Shown piece by piece: positions 12,201 through 23,600 of a DNA stretch of 64,000 bases. The first letter of the stretch is position 1, and the number at the start of each line of letters is the position of its first letter. A program made the translations under genes and the position numbers. The notes beneath the pieces are model-generated. The model worked only from the letters and a program-made list of their open reading frames with translations. It was not told the origin of the DNA and ran no database searches. The DNA is from Tricholoma matsutake (lineage: Eukaryota > Basidiomycota > Agaricomycetes > Agaricales > Tricholomataceae): contig AP026538.1 in assembly GCA_026075535.2 (NCBI GenBank), positions 7,626,001 through 7,690,000 of the forward strand. The letters run 5' to 3'.

Positions 12201-12340
12201 GTTGGGTTTGCGCGATGATGTTTCACCCTACCTGCCAACTGTTGCATTTGTTTCTTTTCCTTGGAGAGTTCCAGTGACCACCACTGTTTTGAGTATGGGC
12301 TCAGTTTTGACAATTCTGCATGCATCAGGTGATGTTGGTG
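9210..12340 (-). mobile_element. 5'-truncated non-LTR retrotransposon (LINE) with RNase H
   Basis: About 3.1 kb inserted in the transposase gene, in the same orientation. It carries RT, RNase H and a C-terminal Cys-His motif but lacks the first ORF and most of the endonuclease, as expected from incomplete reverse transcription. The 3' end lies downstream of the stop at 9308 but cannot be fixed: I see no clear poly-A tail and no sure target duplication, so both ends are uncertain by tens of bases. RT plus RNase H plus terminal zinc motif suggests the Tad/I group. Confidence 0.75.
9308..12330 (-). pseudogene. LINE ORF2 remnant: RT, RNase H, CCHC-like motif
   Basis: From 12330 downward: post-endonuclease linker (YSKQWWSLELSKEKKQMQQL), RT palm and fingers (DEQIHRAIQKMKPFKA near 11820; LDQGDPFSGICYLFYNADLL near 11220; LLYVDDMVIVV near 11130 as catalytic box), RNase H beginning VKVFTDGSRMENHIGA near 10230, and the C-terminal motif CPACQQAEETIQHFLLHCP near 9500. 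Split by frameshifts and stops near 12037, 11722, 11360-11460, 10720 and 10000-10150. It cannot make a functional protein. The N-terminal endonuclease is missing. Confidence 0.85.
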
Positions 12341-13009
12341 ATGGTGGCTGCACAATCAGCTGATCTTGCATCAACACTGGCAGATTTGCTTTTGCCTTCA
12401 GCCCCACAACTCTTGTTGGATATGAAGTGGCCTTGAACCCAAACCCTGTCAGCTGTCCCTGGCCTCGGAAAGCTCTTGCATGCCACTGCTGGGTCCACTC
12501 TGATTAGCCATGACATCTGGACCTTTCTGATATGTCTTGGGTCTTTCTGGTTGCATTATCAGTAGCGAGATAAGCAAAAACAATTGTGAGTCCATGCCTT
12601 TCTTCTCTTGCTTTCTCTTGTTTCTCTTGTTCTTCAGTCTCTCAGGCAGCCAATCCAGATCAGATGGGTCATCAACCTTGAGCATGCCTATCATCACCTC
12701 AGCAAGATCTTCCTTGCCAAATCCCTCCCATTCCTCCAACTCTTCATTATCATCATCCTCTCCCTCATCTTGGCAAGCCTCCGCATGTCCAAGGTTTGTC
12801 TTCAGAGAATCAAAATGGATCAACAAATCAAGATCCTTGTCATCCCCCTCCAAATCAGATTCATTACCATTGGGGCTCGGGGCTCTGGATCTGGGTGGAG
12901 TGGGTTGTGGGGTTGACTCAGAGAATGCAGAGGACTGTCTGGATTGATTTCTGAGACCAGCGATGTTGGGTGTGGGCTGAGACCTCTTCGAGGGTCGACC
13001 TCTAGCCAT
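12340..13009 (-). pseudogene. Tc1/mariner-like DDE transposase, N-terminal part
   Basis: Starts at ATG 13009 with MARGRPSKRSQPTPNIAGLR, a typical opening of the large fungal DDE-transposase family, then a low-complexity acidic stretch (LEGDDKDLDLLIHFDSL, DDDNEELEEWEGFG). It continues through RPKTYQKGPDVMA near 12510 and, after a frame change, GQGQLTGFGFKATS near 12440. The coding trace stops near 12335 at the LINE junction and resumes at about 9190. An upstream in-frame ATG at 13051 exists, but the family start is the one given. No catalytic residues lie in this part. Confidence 0.8.
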
Positions 13010-13569
13010 GAGTGCAAGATGGAACTTCAAGATTTTTTTAGACAGTCCCATTCATGTTCATTGATCATTTTTCAACATGCTGAGATGCAACTCATCAAAA
13101 GCAATTGATTAGTGAATTTTCTGTGGTTTTATGTGCTAGAATAGGGATATGGCCAAATTTCTTGGGGTCAAAATCTAAATTTGTCAGTTTCAAATGATCA
13201 GCTTGTGAAGATCTTATCATTACCATCTAAACTACTGTATTTTGACATTTAGAACCCATTTGGACCTTTGCAGCTGTCCAAATAATTTGTCAAGAAAACA
13301 AGCAGGCTTTGCTTGTCCACTACTGTATGTTCCTTCCACACCTCCCCTCCCTTTGGGGGTGTTGCTTCCCCTGTAATTAATATATGAGTTAGAACTGCCC
13401 AATTACATAGTTTATAAGTAAATAAATGGTTTGTGGCACTCAAATGAGTGCCAAAACCTGTAAATACAACATGTAAATAGAAAAGCAATTGTTCATGGGG
13501 TGTATCCCTACCCCAGCCCCGATGATGCTGATGACAACGATGCCATGTTGTTGTCATAATCAGCTCCTG

Positions 13570-13780
13570 TCCAAGTAAGTAAAGTAAATAAATGGTTTGC
13601 GGCACTCATCTAAGTGCCAAAACCTGTAAATAGAACTGTAGGTAGGAGATTGGTGGTGGGTATGGGTGCAGGTTGTGGGTACTTGACACATGACCCATAC
13701 CTGTACCCATGCCTATCCATATCTGTAACCTGCATGGGTTGCCCAACCCATGCCATTCCCTAGTCATCAGAGCCAGGCAA
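13570..13780. repeat. fragment of a second foldback arm plus C-A-rich repeat words
   Basis: 13585-13632 repeats, in the same orientation, the inner part of the right foldback arm (AAATGGTTTG and AGTGCCAAAACCTGTAAATA, compare 13420-13470). 13660-13770 holds CCCATACCTGTACCCA and ACCCATGCC words like those at 5760-5870. No gene seen. Confidence 0.45.
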
Positions 13781-14722
13781 TTAAGTGTCATCAACATAAC
13801 TAAAGTCCACATGACTATAGGGATATAGGCAGAAAGTGGAGAACTGGAGTGTGATGTGGGAAGGAGTGAGGTTCTCTATCTGTGAGGTGCTGGGGGACTT
13901 GGCTCTGGAACTATCCTCATCAGAATCAACATCGGAGCTGGCTAAATCAGTCTCTGATGATGAGAGGAAAACATCAGCTGCATCAGATGTGGTGGGGAAA
14001 GCAGTCAAAATGGGAGTTGCAGGGGGAGATGAAGAGGTAGAAATAGAATTTGCAAGGTAAAAGGTGGCAGCATCAAAGCCAGTTGGGGAACCTGTATGGG
14101 AAGATGATGATGATGAATCATTGCCTTGCCAAGCCATGGCTGCCTAAAATGTGGTAGGCTGATCAGTGTCATCTGACACATCATTTTTGGCTTCCCATAA
14201 TATAGCGGCATAAGAGGCAATGGGCTTGCTGAGCACAGTGTGTGCATCAGCATTGGCCTCAGCATTGGGAATGTCTTCTTCAGCCTCATCATCAGCATCA
14301 GCAGCAGCGGGGAAAGCATCAGCATTGGCATCAGACCCAGTATCAGAATGTGACAAATGGTCAGATCCAGCATCTGAAAAATAAAGGCCAGCATCAATAC
14401 CAGTTACTGTGGGTGGTGGACCATAGGCACCAGAGACAGCTGTTGGGAAACTGGCTGTGATTTACCACTCTTTATCATATACACCATCAGGCAGAGACCA
14501 AGCATACCTGGAATGATGTTTGCTCTTAGTCATCTGGTTAGATGCCAAAACATCACTCTCTGTGATGTCAACACCCCAAGTCCACTTTTGGGAGGTGGGG
14601 GGAAGAGACTTCAGGTGCTCAAGTTTAGCCTGTGCATGTGCTGACACCAGTGCTGATTGTCTTGTTACAGCTGATTGCTTTGATGGTCCCCCAGCGCATT
14701 GAGGGTTTTTTTTTGATGCCAT
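13781..14722 (-). pseudogene. Ser/Asp-rich protein of unknown function, two in-frame stops
   Basis: One continuous minus-strand frame from ATG 14722 (MASKKNPQCAGGPSKQSAV) to 13781, about 313 codons, interrupted only by TAA at 14464-14462 and TAG at 14146-14144. The N-terminus is basic and Ala/Gln-rich (SALVSAHAQAKLEHLKSLPP). The middle is rich in Asp, Ala and Ser (SDTGSDANADAF, ADADDEAEED), the end in Ser (NDSSSSSSHTGS). No domain recognised; low complexity suggests a disordered protein. It lies just downstream of the KDZ remnant in the same direction and could be a separate repeat-family gene or an exon joined to KDZ debris. Confidence 0.45.
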
Positions 14723-14739
14723 TGCTGATGACAAGCATT

Positions 14740-17700
14740 CAGGTTCAGAATAGCTGTACTAGCATTGAGGTCATCCTTGGTTAACTGCTGAAACATACTT
14801 GATGTGTCAGTGTCACAATCTAGTGCCACCAATTGGCTTCAACAATGGTTATACATTCAGGCATGCAAGGCAATTTTGTTAACCAAATCCTGGACAACAG
14901 CTTGTGCTTGGGTGCAAACTCCCTTTCTCAGCACCACTTGGATGATGTGTGAATATTGAAATAATTTGTCAGAAATGAGCTCCCACAGCTGATGCAGCAG
15001 TTGGCTTGCCTGGTTCTTCCAGAGGTTAATCTCTACATCACTGAGATCTCCATTACATGGGAGGTATACTTATTGCTCCTCAACTGGAATAGTGTTTGTG
15101 TCAGCCAGAAGATGAGAAGGGCCCAATGCCACAGGAGTCTCTTTGTCAGAAGGGTCTAGGTCATCAGAGTTGTCAAATTCAGCTTCATTGTCATGGGTGA
15201 TTTGTGAGGGAGCAATGTTGTGATTGGCAATGTCAGCAGCATTTTGTAAATGCATTAAGGTTACCATGTGAGATGCGAGAGCTTCTCTTTCCTGTTCAAC
15301 AGCTTGTGTGTCAGAAATGTGAAGTGATCTACCAAGTCGACAGACTTTGTCTCATAATTCAATCCTGGTGCAGATCAATGATGGCTTGTGATGTGTCAGT
15401 CTGGTAGGCAGTACAACTCACTGCATTTGTTCAAAAACAATGGCAAAATCAATCCACTCCTCAACTGCAGATTGAACCAGTGTCAATGCTGAGGAAGAGG
15501 CCAATTCCAGTTCTGATGCTGGTGCTGGTGCTGATCCCTGAGTGGCATACATATCCATTACCTTGACATCTGTTAGCCTTAGCAATTCTGCTTTGGTCAC
15601 TTCATCCTCCCATCATTTGATTGCCTGTTGGCCAAATGTTGCGATCAGTTCTGCATGGTACTTGCCAAGTTGTGTGGAGATCTCAAGGGCTTCTTGAGAT
15701 TTTGAGCACAGTGTAACTGCCATGCTGAGCATTTTCTTGTGATTTGAATCTGTAGCATGATCATCAAGCATTTCCACCCAATGTGGCAACATTGCTGTAT
15801 GACTGTTGGGGAAATGGAGTTCAGTGATGACCACAAAGACTTGAGTATTTCCCCTGCTACAATCCCAGACCCTGGAATGAAAGACAGAGCATAGCAAAAA
15901 AGCATTCATCCTTGTGGCCAAGAACATGCAACAGCCCAATGGCCTGGTCATTGGTTAAGCCAGCAGGAAGATGTGCACCAATACACTCCAGAATGTCGAT
16001 AATGTACTGGCAGACAATGTCATAAATGAGCATTACTCCCTGCTGAGGGTCAAAAGTCTACATTCTTTTGCTGTTCTCCCTGAAACAAGTCCACCAGTGC
16101 ATTGGGTGCATAACAGCCATGCTGCACACATGCAATGGCCACTACTCCAGTCCTATCACATGCCTTCAATGCCAAAAAAACATTTGCAATGGCTCAGAAT
16201 TTATTTTTGCAAGGAGCCTTCTGGAAATATGGGTACAGATCAGGACCAGCATCAGGAACAGCATCAGCATCAGCCATGGCCAAGTGAAGTGTACCTACCA
16301 TCAATTGTTCTATGGCAGCTTGGAGGAACTGCTTGTATTCAGCCTGATTTGGGGCCATCCCAGCTCCATCCCACAGCCATATGTCAGTATTGGAGTTTGT
16401 CTGCTGAACATGGTCAGCTTTGAAATTGCCATCAGCCATGAATATGCATTTAAAAACAAATCTGAATCCCATAGTATTTTAGATACAGCTTGTACAATCA
16501 AGTTATTTAGTCACCCACTGGTTCACATCATTTTTCCAATTTTCCAGTATATTTATGCCTACTTGAGGACAGGCCAGACAGTAATTGGCAAGTGACCCTG
16601 CTTTGGGATTCAATCAATCTTTTTGATTGTGTCCATACCCTGCCCACTTCAATCTTTTCATCCAACACCATAAGTGGGACATGTGCTGAAGCTCATGGTA
16701 GAGGTTGACCACTTTGGCAAGCCTCATCAGCAAAGTTATGTGCTGAATCAGCTGGTAAAACTGATAGGCCAATGCCTTCAATTCCAGATTACAGAGCTGA
16801 AAGTGGTCTAGAACCTGCACAGTGAAAAGAGTGCATATTTTGGTGAAGCTTGTGGGCAGCATGTGACTGATCACTAGGTCCAAGGGAATTCAGTGTTCCC
16901 CCTGGCAGTGACAGGTAACCATCACTAAGTGATGTATTTCATTCATATGCACCACATGGATATAACTGCTGCTCAAGGCATTGGCAGTTGGCAGTGCACT
17001 GGTCAGCTCAGCATCAGCAGTTGCCAGCATGGTAATTGCCTTGGCATCAGTGCTCATGCATTGTTCCACTGTTTGATTCCCTTCCATAGGATTAGGCAAA
17101 TATGGTTGAAACCCATGGATGTCTTCATCAGCATGTTCAACTTCATGTTTGTCATTGCCATCCAAGAAGTCTTGTAAACTCTCCTTGATGTCAATGTTGC
17201 CCTTTTCTTGATGCCAAAGGGCATCAAGGCGATCAAAAAAAGCTGTGTCACCCCCAGTCTCATTGTTGGCCCCAGTTTCATCTGCTGTACTCTCTGTCAT
17301 TCCCAATGCCAAGTCATGATATGGGGCCAATGCTGAGTCATGTGAAGCATGCTGATGCTGATTGTTGGCCTGCCAATAGGCCAACTCTTGCTTTGCTTTA
17401 TCCTTCATGTCTTCAAATGTCTCCAGATATTTCATTTGAAAGTGAAGAGCATTGCAAATCAGCTGATCTGTCTGGTGCTGGAGTAAAAGGTACGTGCCAA
17501 TCTCCTATAGCTCAGCATGGTGGAAGTGCATGCCAGTCCAGCATTCAATGCAATAGAAGGGATTTTGCCTGTGTTACATGCATACATGTTTGGCAAAGTG
17601 TGCTTCCTAGTGAACAATCAACACATCTCCAAATTGCCCATTTATTCAGTTGACCGTGGTTGCAAACTTGTTTGTCAATGGACCATGCCTGCCAAGCCAG

Positions 17701-18013
17701 GGATGCTTGCAGCAATTCATCCACTTGTCCCACATATTCCAAGACATTGTCTTGCTGTCTCTATTAGTTGTATATGAGCCTTGGTAAGTTAATCAGTGCC
17801 AGAAGCTGACCATGCCAATCTGTGGCCAAATTGGCTCATTGGCCACCTGGGTGCTTGCATATCCCATTCTGGAGCAAGATTGGGATTACCCTGTATACCT
17901 GAATTTAATTCATGATATTCTTCCATAACTGTAGTCAGGGGGACCTTCATGTGCTTTGTTTTTGGTCTGTGTTTTGTGTTGACCTCAACTTCTACATGTG
18001 TAACAGTATCCAC
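14740..18013 (-). pseudogene. KDZ (Kyakuja-Dileera-Zisupton) transposase with CxC2-type N-terminus, decayed
   Basis: Recognisable in order: N-terminal basic/acidic tail (18013-17789); Cys-rich CxC2-like finger WRCVDCSLGSTLCQTCM near 17610; CxC2 body with HLVMVTCHCQGEH (about 16890) and FTVQVLDHFQLCNLELKALA near 16800; KDZ core FMADGNFKADHVQQ near 16420, IWLWDGAGMAPNQAEY near 16370 and FQGEQQKNVDF near 16060; SFIPGSGIVAGEILKSLWSS near 15850; LDDHATDSNHKKM near 15740; then C-terminal RLTDVKVMDMYATQG near 15560, the SDDLDPSDKETP segment near 15170 and LNASTAILN near 14770. Stops are mostly TGA where Arg is expected (for example 16886 and 15613), plus frameshifts and a gap near 16300-16190. The family match is from memory of KDZ motifs; no search was run. 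Confidence 0.75.
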
Positions 18014-18234
18014 TGCATCATCATTGTCCTCATGCAGAGGGGCATTCTTCTTTGATCTTCTCTTTTGCTTGTAAGGAGCTCTTGTTAGGCTTATGATGAT
18101 TTAAGGGGAATCAATGACATGCATTGATGGGCTATTGCACTATCAGCTTTGTGTGATCCTCATGTGATCCTCATGCCAATAATATGTTATGCTGATGAAA
18201 AGGACAATTCTTTCCTCCACATCAATCCCATTCA

Positions 18235-19944
18235 ATGCCACCTGAGCCATCAGAGAACCTGGGTTTGAGACAGTACCAGAAAGGGAGCAGATATATGGTT
18301 GAAGAGTGGAGGATCATTGAGCCTTATAAAGATGCATTCTGATCACAGGAATTGAAAGCTGGCCAATTGCAAATACTCAAGTGTGACATTCTCCCTGCAA
18401 TATTCAATTACTTGGTGTATATTGAGAGGGCCCCAATGGATGAGGAGGAGAGTCACAGTGAACTATCAATCATGTCAAGGTTGTATTATTGATCACATTG
18501 TGGGGAACTGACAACCTGGCTTTTGAACAACTGGCAAATGACCAAAGGCTTCTCGTGGAAATCAGACAACTTCAAAGTGAAGCAATCAGAAGCCATCTGG
18601 AGCTCATACCAGGACTGAGTTTTCAAAGAAATCAGAAACCTGTTAGGTGTTAAGGACACCACTACAAGTACACCTGGATGGTTCCGGATGTGACTGCTGG
18701 CTATCAAGAGTGTTTTTGACAGTATGACTGCAGAGGAAATGGCAGTCCTTAACACTGAGCAGGAGAAAATGATGCAGGAAGGTTATCCCAAGCAGACAAA
18801 GTGAAGGTATGTTAATGCTGATGCTGGCTGTGACTGTCATTTTGCAGTCTAGCAGAGAGGCACCTGTGTAAGCATGTGGAGGAGAGTGCACAACAACAGT
18901 GGCTAGAAATGGGGGTGCTGTCTGTGACATTCAGCACCTAATGGTTTGATGGTTGTTGATGCACAAGTGGCCGAATATTCAACTGCCGATGCCTTGCTAA
19001 TGCTGATGCCAATCACAGTCATGAAAATGTTGCCTCTCTGATGACCTCCCCTGCACAATCTTTTCTGGACACCTATCATGATCACATCACAGAGCTGAAG
19101 CAGAGCTTTATGAGTTATGTGAAGGCTTTACATGCATCGGACATTGTTTTAAGGTCAGCAACGCAGTGTGACATAACACAAACCCAACTTCAGATGACTA
19201 AAGATGGGTTCCCCATCCTGCCCACACCATGGAAAGGATCCCAATACAAGAAAAAAAGAACTAGAGGAATGATTTATGTTGTATGTTGGGCAGCATTATA
19301 GTATGATGACTTCCTATTCCACAAGCTGTTACTTATCTGCATGCAGAACTAGCCAACAATGGTCATAGTCACCATGTCCCATTCAAGCAATTGCTGATTG
19401 GACCTCTTTATTCATCAATCCTGAATATCTCCCAGGCAGGTTCAAATTGAGAGACCCACAGAACATGCACAAGAGTGTCATAGAAGACTTCTTTGACCAT
19501 GTTCTGCAGTGGCAAATGGAACAGGGCCCTGAAAGAGCATTCAGATTCAAAGCAATCAAAGGAAGCAATGGGAGTGTGTCTCTGGCACCCTATCCTAATG
19601 ACCCTCCACCTTCCCAATGCATTTCCAAACTGACTGACTAATGGAAAGCTGCTGCTGTGCCCAATACCAACTCTGTCACCAGCACTGGACCACATGTCAG
19701 TGCCAAGCCTGAGACCAAGGCAGGTCATGCTGCATCTTCTTGCAACCTGCATGCCCAATCAAGAGGCAGAAAAGTGGCAAAAGGCAAAACCAAGCCAAAG
19801 CAACCTGGCTGAAGATCAACAACAGGACAGGAACCCAACTCTGAACCCCCCAATTCCTCACAACTCACAGATACCACTCTGTTGAACTATGTACAAGTCA
19901 ATCAAATGACAATGGACATACTCTGCACAGCTGGGGTCACTCGG
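18235..19944 (+). pseudogene. unrecognised repeat-family gene head to head with KDZ, 5' part
   Basis: A coding trace runs from about 18250 (LRQYQKGSRYMVEEWRIIEP), through FNYLVYIERAPMDEEESHSE near 18410 and DSMTAEEMAVLNTEQEKMM near 18720, an intron-like stretch starting GTATGTTAATGC (18806) and ending TTTGCAG (18847), then AERHLCKHVEESAQQQWLEM near 18855. A later block gives FPILPTPWKGSQYKKK near 19220 and EYLPGRFKLRDPQNMHKSV near 19430. TGA codons and frameshifts break it. I do not assign a function; the wording resembles a recurrent agaricomycete hypothetical family. It is transcribed away from the KDZ gene, with about 0.2 kb between, and continues at 26075 beyond the solo LTR. Confidence 0.5.
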
Positions 19945-20136
19945 TGTAAGGGGACTAGGGGATGCCCTGTGTTTTTCCTATTTTTTATGTTTGTTCTATA
20001 TTTTCCCTCACTTCATTTCCTTCTATTCTTCATTTTCTATGATTTTTCCTTAATTTATTACTAATTTTCCCTTCTATCACATTTGTGCATGTTGACAGTT
20101 TTATATTTAGAGGCAGAGCACCCCTTCTGACATCTA

Positions 20137-20410
20137 TGTTGAAATTAATCCCAGTGATGCATGCTGTATACATGAGGCAATACATGCAGCATACGCATGT
20201 TACTGCGCTTACTGCGCATACATGCGGTAAACACATTCCTGAGTCATGTGACATCCTTATTATTATGTATATAAGGAGAACCTGTACCGTAGTAGGAATA
20301 CAGTGTTCTTACCTCTGCTAACCCTAGCTGTAAGTCTAAGTAAACCCCAGGTAGGTTGTAAGGAATGTGTTGTCTCTTCCACTGTGCAGCGTATATAGTC
20401 TGCTCCAACA
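20137..20410 (+). repeat. 5' LTR of copia C2
   Basis: Starts TGTTGAAATTAATCC and ends CTGCTCCAACA. It differs from the 3' LTR only at 20195 (G here, A at 25619) and 20366 (T here, C at 25790). It contains a TATA box and a set of near-palindromic GCGCTTACTGCGC words around 20205-20220. Confidence 0.97.
20268..20276 (+). promoter_or_regulatory. TATA box in the C2 LTR
   Basis: TATATAAGG about 140 bp before the end of the 5' LTR, the expected place for the element's RNA polymerase II promoter at the U3/R border. An identical copy lies in the 3' LTR at 25692-25700. The start site itself cannot be read from sequence. Confidence 0.5.
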
Positions 20411-20425
20411 GGTTATGGGCCCTGC
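20411..20425 (+). other. primer-binding site complementary to the anticodon arm of initiator tRNA-Met (C2)
   Basis: GGTTATGGGCCCTGC directly abuts the 5' LTR. Its complement GCAGGGCCCATAACC has the anticodon stem-loop pattern of eukaryotic initiator tRNA-Met (CAT anticodon between GGG and CCC). Drosophila copia and yeast Ty5 are primed by such half-tRNAs. Assignment is by pattern; the host tRNA is not in the window. Confidence 0.75.
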
Positions 20426-20659
20426 TGGGCACGTCGCGAACGTGCCTTAATTGGCTGCGAACGACGTTGACTTCATCATCTCCAAATTATAACCTTGCGC
20501 TCTTCGTGAGCTGCATTGCGCTCCCTGCAAGCTGCACATAAAACCTAGGTTGACTAGGGTTAACCACTCTGAAGGAGTGTTTTCTCCTGAGAACGTTAAA
20601 CGTGTTTTATTGAGTAAAAAGACTGATTGAGCGCTTTTAACAGCTGCCACCACAAAATC

Positions 20660-23600
20660 ATGTCTTCAACTCTTGAGAAACTCGTTCAAACTTTCGACGG
20701 ATCAAATTACATTCAATGGGCCGACTCAATGAAGGCGTGGCTCAGGTCTCAGGGCCTCTGGCAAATAACTAGCAGGGCGGAGCAAAAACCGCCCCCGGCG
20801 CCTCCCTTGACGGCGACGAACGCTACTTTGGTAGCAGATGCTAATGCCAAGCTCCAGACCTGGAGCAACAAAAATGACCAGGCCATTGGTAGCCTAGTGC
20901 TCTGCCTGGCCCCCTCCATTTGGCAGCGTGCCAACTCAAAGGACACTGCTGAGGAGGTGTGGGATCTCATCCGCACCGATTATGGTGTGGATGGCCCCTC
21001 CCAAGTCTTTGCGGACTTTAGGTCCGCAATAGTGATCAAGATCCTGGCTGCGAACCCTGCACCGGAGATTGCTAGAATGGCAGACAAATTTGAGCGCCTT
21101 ATGGCTGCTAACGTTGCCATCCCCGAGCTAGTGCAAGCAATGATTCTACTTGCTGCGATGCCGCGCGAGTACGATTCCTTGTCCGCAACGGTCCTTAACA
21201 CGACCGCTACTAGCGCCTTGACATTTAAACATGTCAAGGACTCCATTGTCGCTGAAGCCTCAAGGCGCACAGCAGTAGGAAAGCCCACTGGCCAGCCTCA
21301 GGCCAACAAACTTTCTGCTGTTAAGCGCAAAGGGGGAAACCCCAAATGGCAGCCCAAAGAAGGGCAAAACAGCAACGGAGACTCGTCCCAAAAGCGTGGA
21401 CGACATGGGGACAGAAAGACTAAGGAGGAAAAGCTGAAGGAGAAACATACCCACCTCGCCTCCAATGCCTATACCACCATAAATGGTAATGGCACCATCA
21501 TACCGCCAATGCCACTTATACAATGCATCAAAAGATGTGAACACACTCCCACAAGGGATCCTCGCCGCCGACCGCCTGCACAGGCATATACGGGCACGGC
21601 CTCTACCTCTCGTTCGGTTTATGCCGAATATCAGCAAGCTTGAGACACCCTTGAGCAAATGCAACTTCCGCGCAGCGCAAAAAATCTGCGACCGCTGGAA
21701 GAGCACCTGACAGTGCGAGAAGGAAAGAGAAGAAGGATAGAACCAGAACCCGAGTCTAGGATTGAGGAGGTAGAAGACGATACCGTCTCCCTCGGATCTG
21801 AACCTCCGGTGTCTGATGAGGAAGTGTGGAAAGCCGTCGATGAAATGCTCATCGATGAACCCCTTGATACAGGGGCGTATGATGACAGGTCAGTCCTTTT
21901 CCCTGCCACAAGCACTAAGATTAATATTCCTATGAATACAGCAAACTTTTCATGTGAAATTTTACCGCTATTAAATGTATCATGGAATTATTTAGATCTT
22001 AATATATGTGCTATGTGTGCAAAGGGAGATTGTAAGAAAGGTGCCGACTGGATCATGGATTCAGGTGCATCAAAACACTTCACTGGTGAAATAAAAGATT
22101 TCGCTTCTTACGAGCCTTTACCGAGAAAGGACTCTACCTTGGTCCAAACGGCCACTGGTACTACTCATATAGTAGGAAAAGGAGCAGTCTTCATTAAACA
22201 CCAGGTAGTATGTCATGGGAAGTCAGAGACATGTGAAACACGGTTATACCCCATCTACTACATACCCGACATTAATACTCGATTGATGTCAATGGGGGTC
22301 TTTTTACAAGATGGAAGTGATGTGCGTGGTTCCTCCGCACACATTTCATTTATCGAGCATGGAAACCCAATCATGCATTGTGTCCCTCTAAGGAGGAATG
22401 ACACAATCTATTGGGCTCAGACTCATATATTGAGCACCAAAAAGGTTAATGTCGCGACCATTTATGTCGCTGACTACTTGACTTGGCATAGGCGACTTGG
22501 ACACCCATCCAAAGAGGCGCTAGGGAAAATGCCTAAAAGCACCATAAAATTCCCAAGGAATTTAATTATTCCTAAAGACAAAATTATATGTCCAGGGTGT
22601 GCAGAAGGGAAAATGACCTCAAAATCTTTTCCCGAGTCAGACTCACGAGCTGACAAATCCTTTGAATTAATACATTCCGACCTAAAGGAACTCCCGGTAC
22701 TATCGTACCACAAACATAAATACTTCATTGTATTTCTGGATGACAAAACGTCACATATTTGGGTCCAATGTCTCAGAAAGAAATCTGACGCTGCTGCAGC
22801 GATTAGACAATTTCAAGTGATGGCTAAAACCCAATATGGCGCTACAATCAAGCGCTGGCGTGTCGATCCAGGGGGGGAGTTCAAGGATCGTGAGCTACAA
22901 AAACAGCTCAAGGACTTAGGCATCAAAATAGAGATGTCTGCACCCCATGTTCATCAACAGAATGGGCGCGCAGAGCGCGCCATAAGGACAATAATGGAAA
23001 AGTTGCAAACCTTGCAATTCACTGCTTGTCTACCACAATCATGGTGGGAATTTTGCATAGAACATGCAACACATTTATACAACCGAACCCCAATAAGGCG
23101 CCTGAAATGGCTGACACCTTTTGAGGACCTGACAAAGGTCCGCCCAGATCTAAACAATCTGAAGGTCTTCGGTTGCGGTGCTTATGTCTATCTACCAAAG
23201 GAAAAACATCCAACAACATTATCTCCTCGATCGGAGTTAATGACGTACCTTGGAGTAGAAGATGGCATTAAAGCATATCATTTCATGCGACAAAATGGCG
23301 CAATATTCATTGGTGCCACAGCACTATTTGATGAAACGATGTTCCCATGCTGTCCCGGAGCTAAAACTCCTGCCAAGACAGACCTTGGTGATTTTCCACC
23401 TCCAGAACCAGAAGATGACGACCACTCATCTGGAACGGATGGCGATGACCCTATACCGCCACAAAATCTGCCCCTTCCTCCATCATCAGAAGATGATGAT
23501 GATGATTTACCAAGTGAGCAAAAGGCGCATGACAATGCGACTAACGCTCCTCCTCCGCCGCCTCCAGTTAACACTGAGGACTTTCGTCCAAGATGTGAAG

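Larger units (their letters stand above)
6975..13325 (-). mobile_element. Tc1/mariner-type DNA transposon, split by a LINE
   Basis: Terminal inverted repeats CAGTAGGGGACAACCAAAGC (left) and CAGTAGTGGACAAGCAAAGC (right end read inward) match at all but two of the first 20 bases. TA duplications lie at 6973-6974 and 13326-13327. It encodes a DDE transposase on the minus strand, now in two pieces separated by about 3.1 kb of LINE. Removing the LINE leaves about 3.2 kb. Confidence 0.85.
5922..13569. mobile_element. hAT-like foldback element opened by later insertions
   Basis: Two arms of about 240-250 bp are inverted copies of each other: left 5922-6039 plus 6708-6845, right 13328-13569. Ends read CAGGAGCTG and CAGCTCCTG; 8-bp flanks TTCAAGTA (5914-5921) and TCCAAGTA (13570-13577) differ at one base. 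Without its insertions the element would be about 0.5 kb, meeting at a palindromic centre AACATATGTT. Everything from 6846 to 13327 was added at that central TA. The hAT label rests on the 8-bp duplication only. Confidence 0.75.

Noticed and set aside
12537..12947. Plus-strand Ser-rich frame of 136 codons.
   Set aside because: It is the antisense shadow of the acidic N-terminus of the DDE transposase.
5755..13765. A larger outer inverted repeat formed by the TACCCATACCTGTACCC words on both sides of the foldback.
   Set aside because: The clearest words are in the same orientation on both sides, and similarity is short; more likely common dispersed repeats.
16068..16595. Plus-strand 175-codon frame.
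   Set aside because: Antisense to the KDZ core, whose motifs are clear on the other strand.
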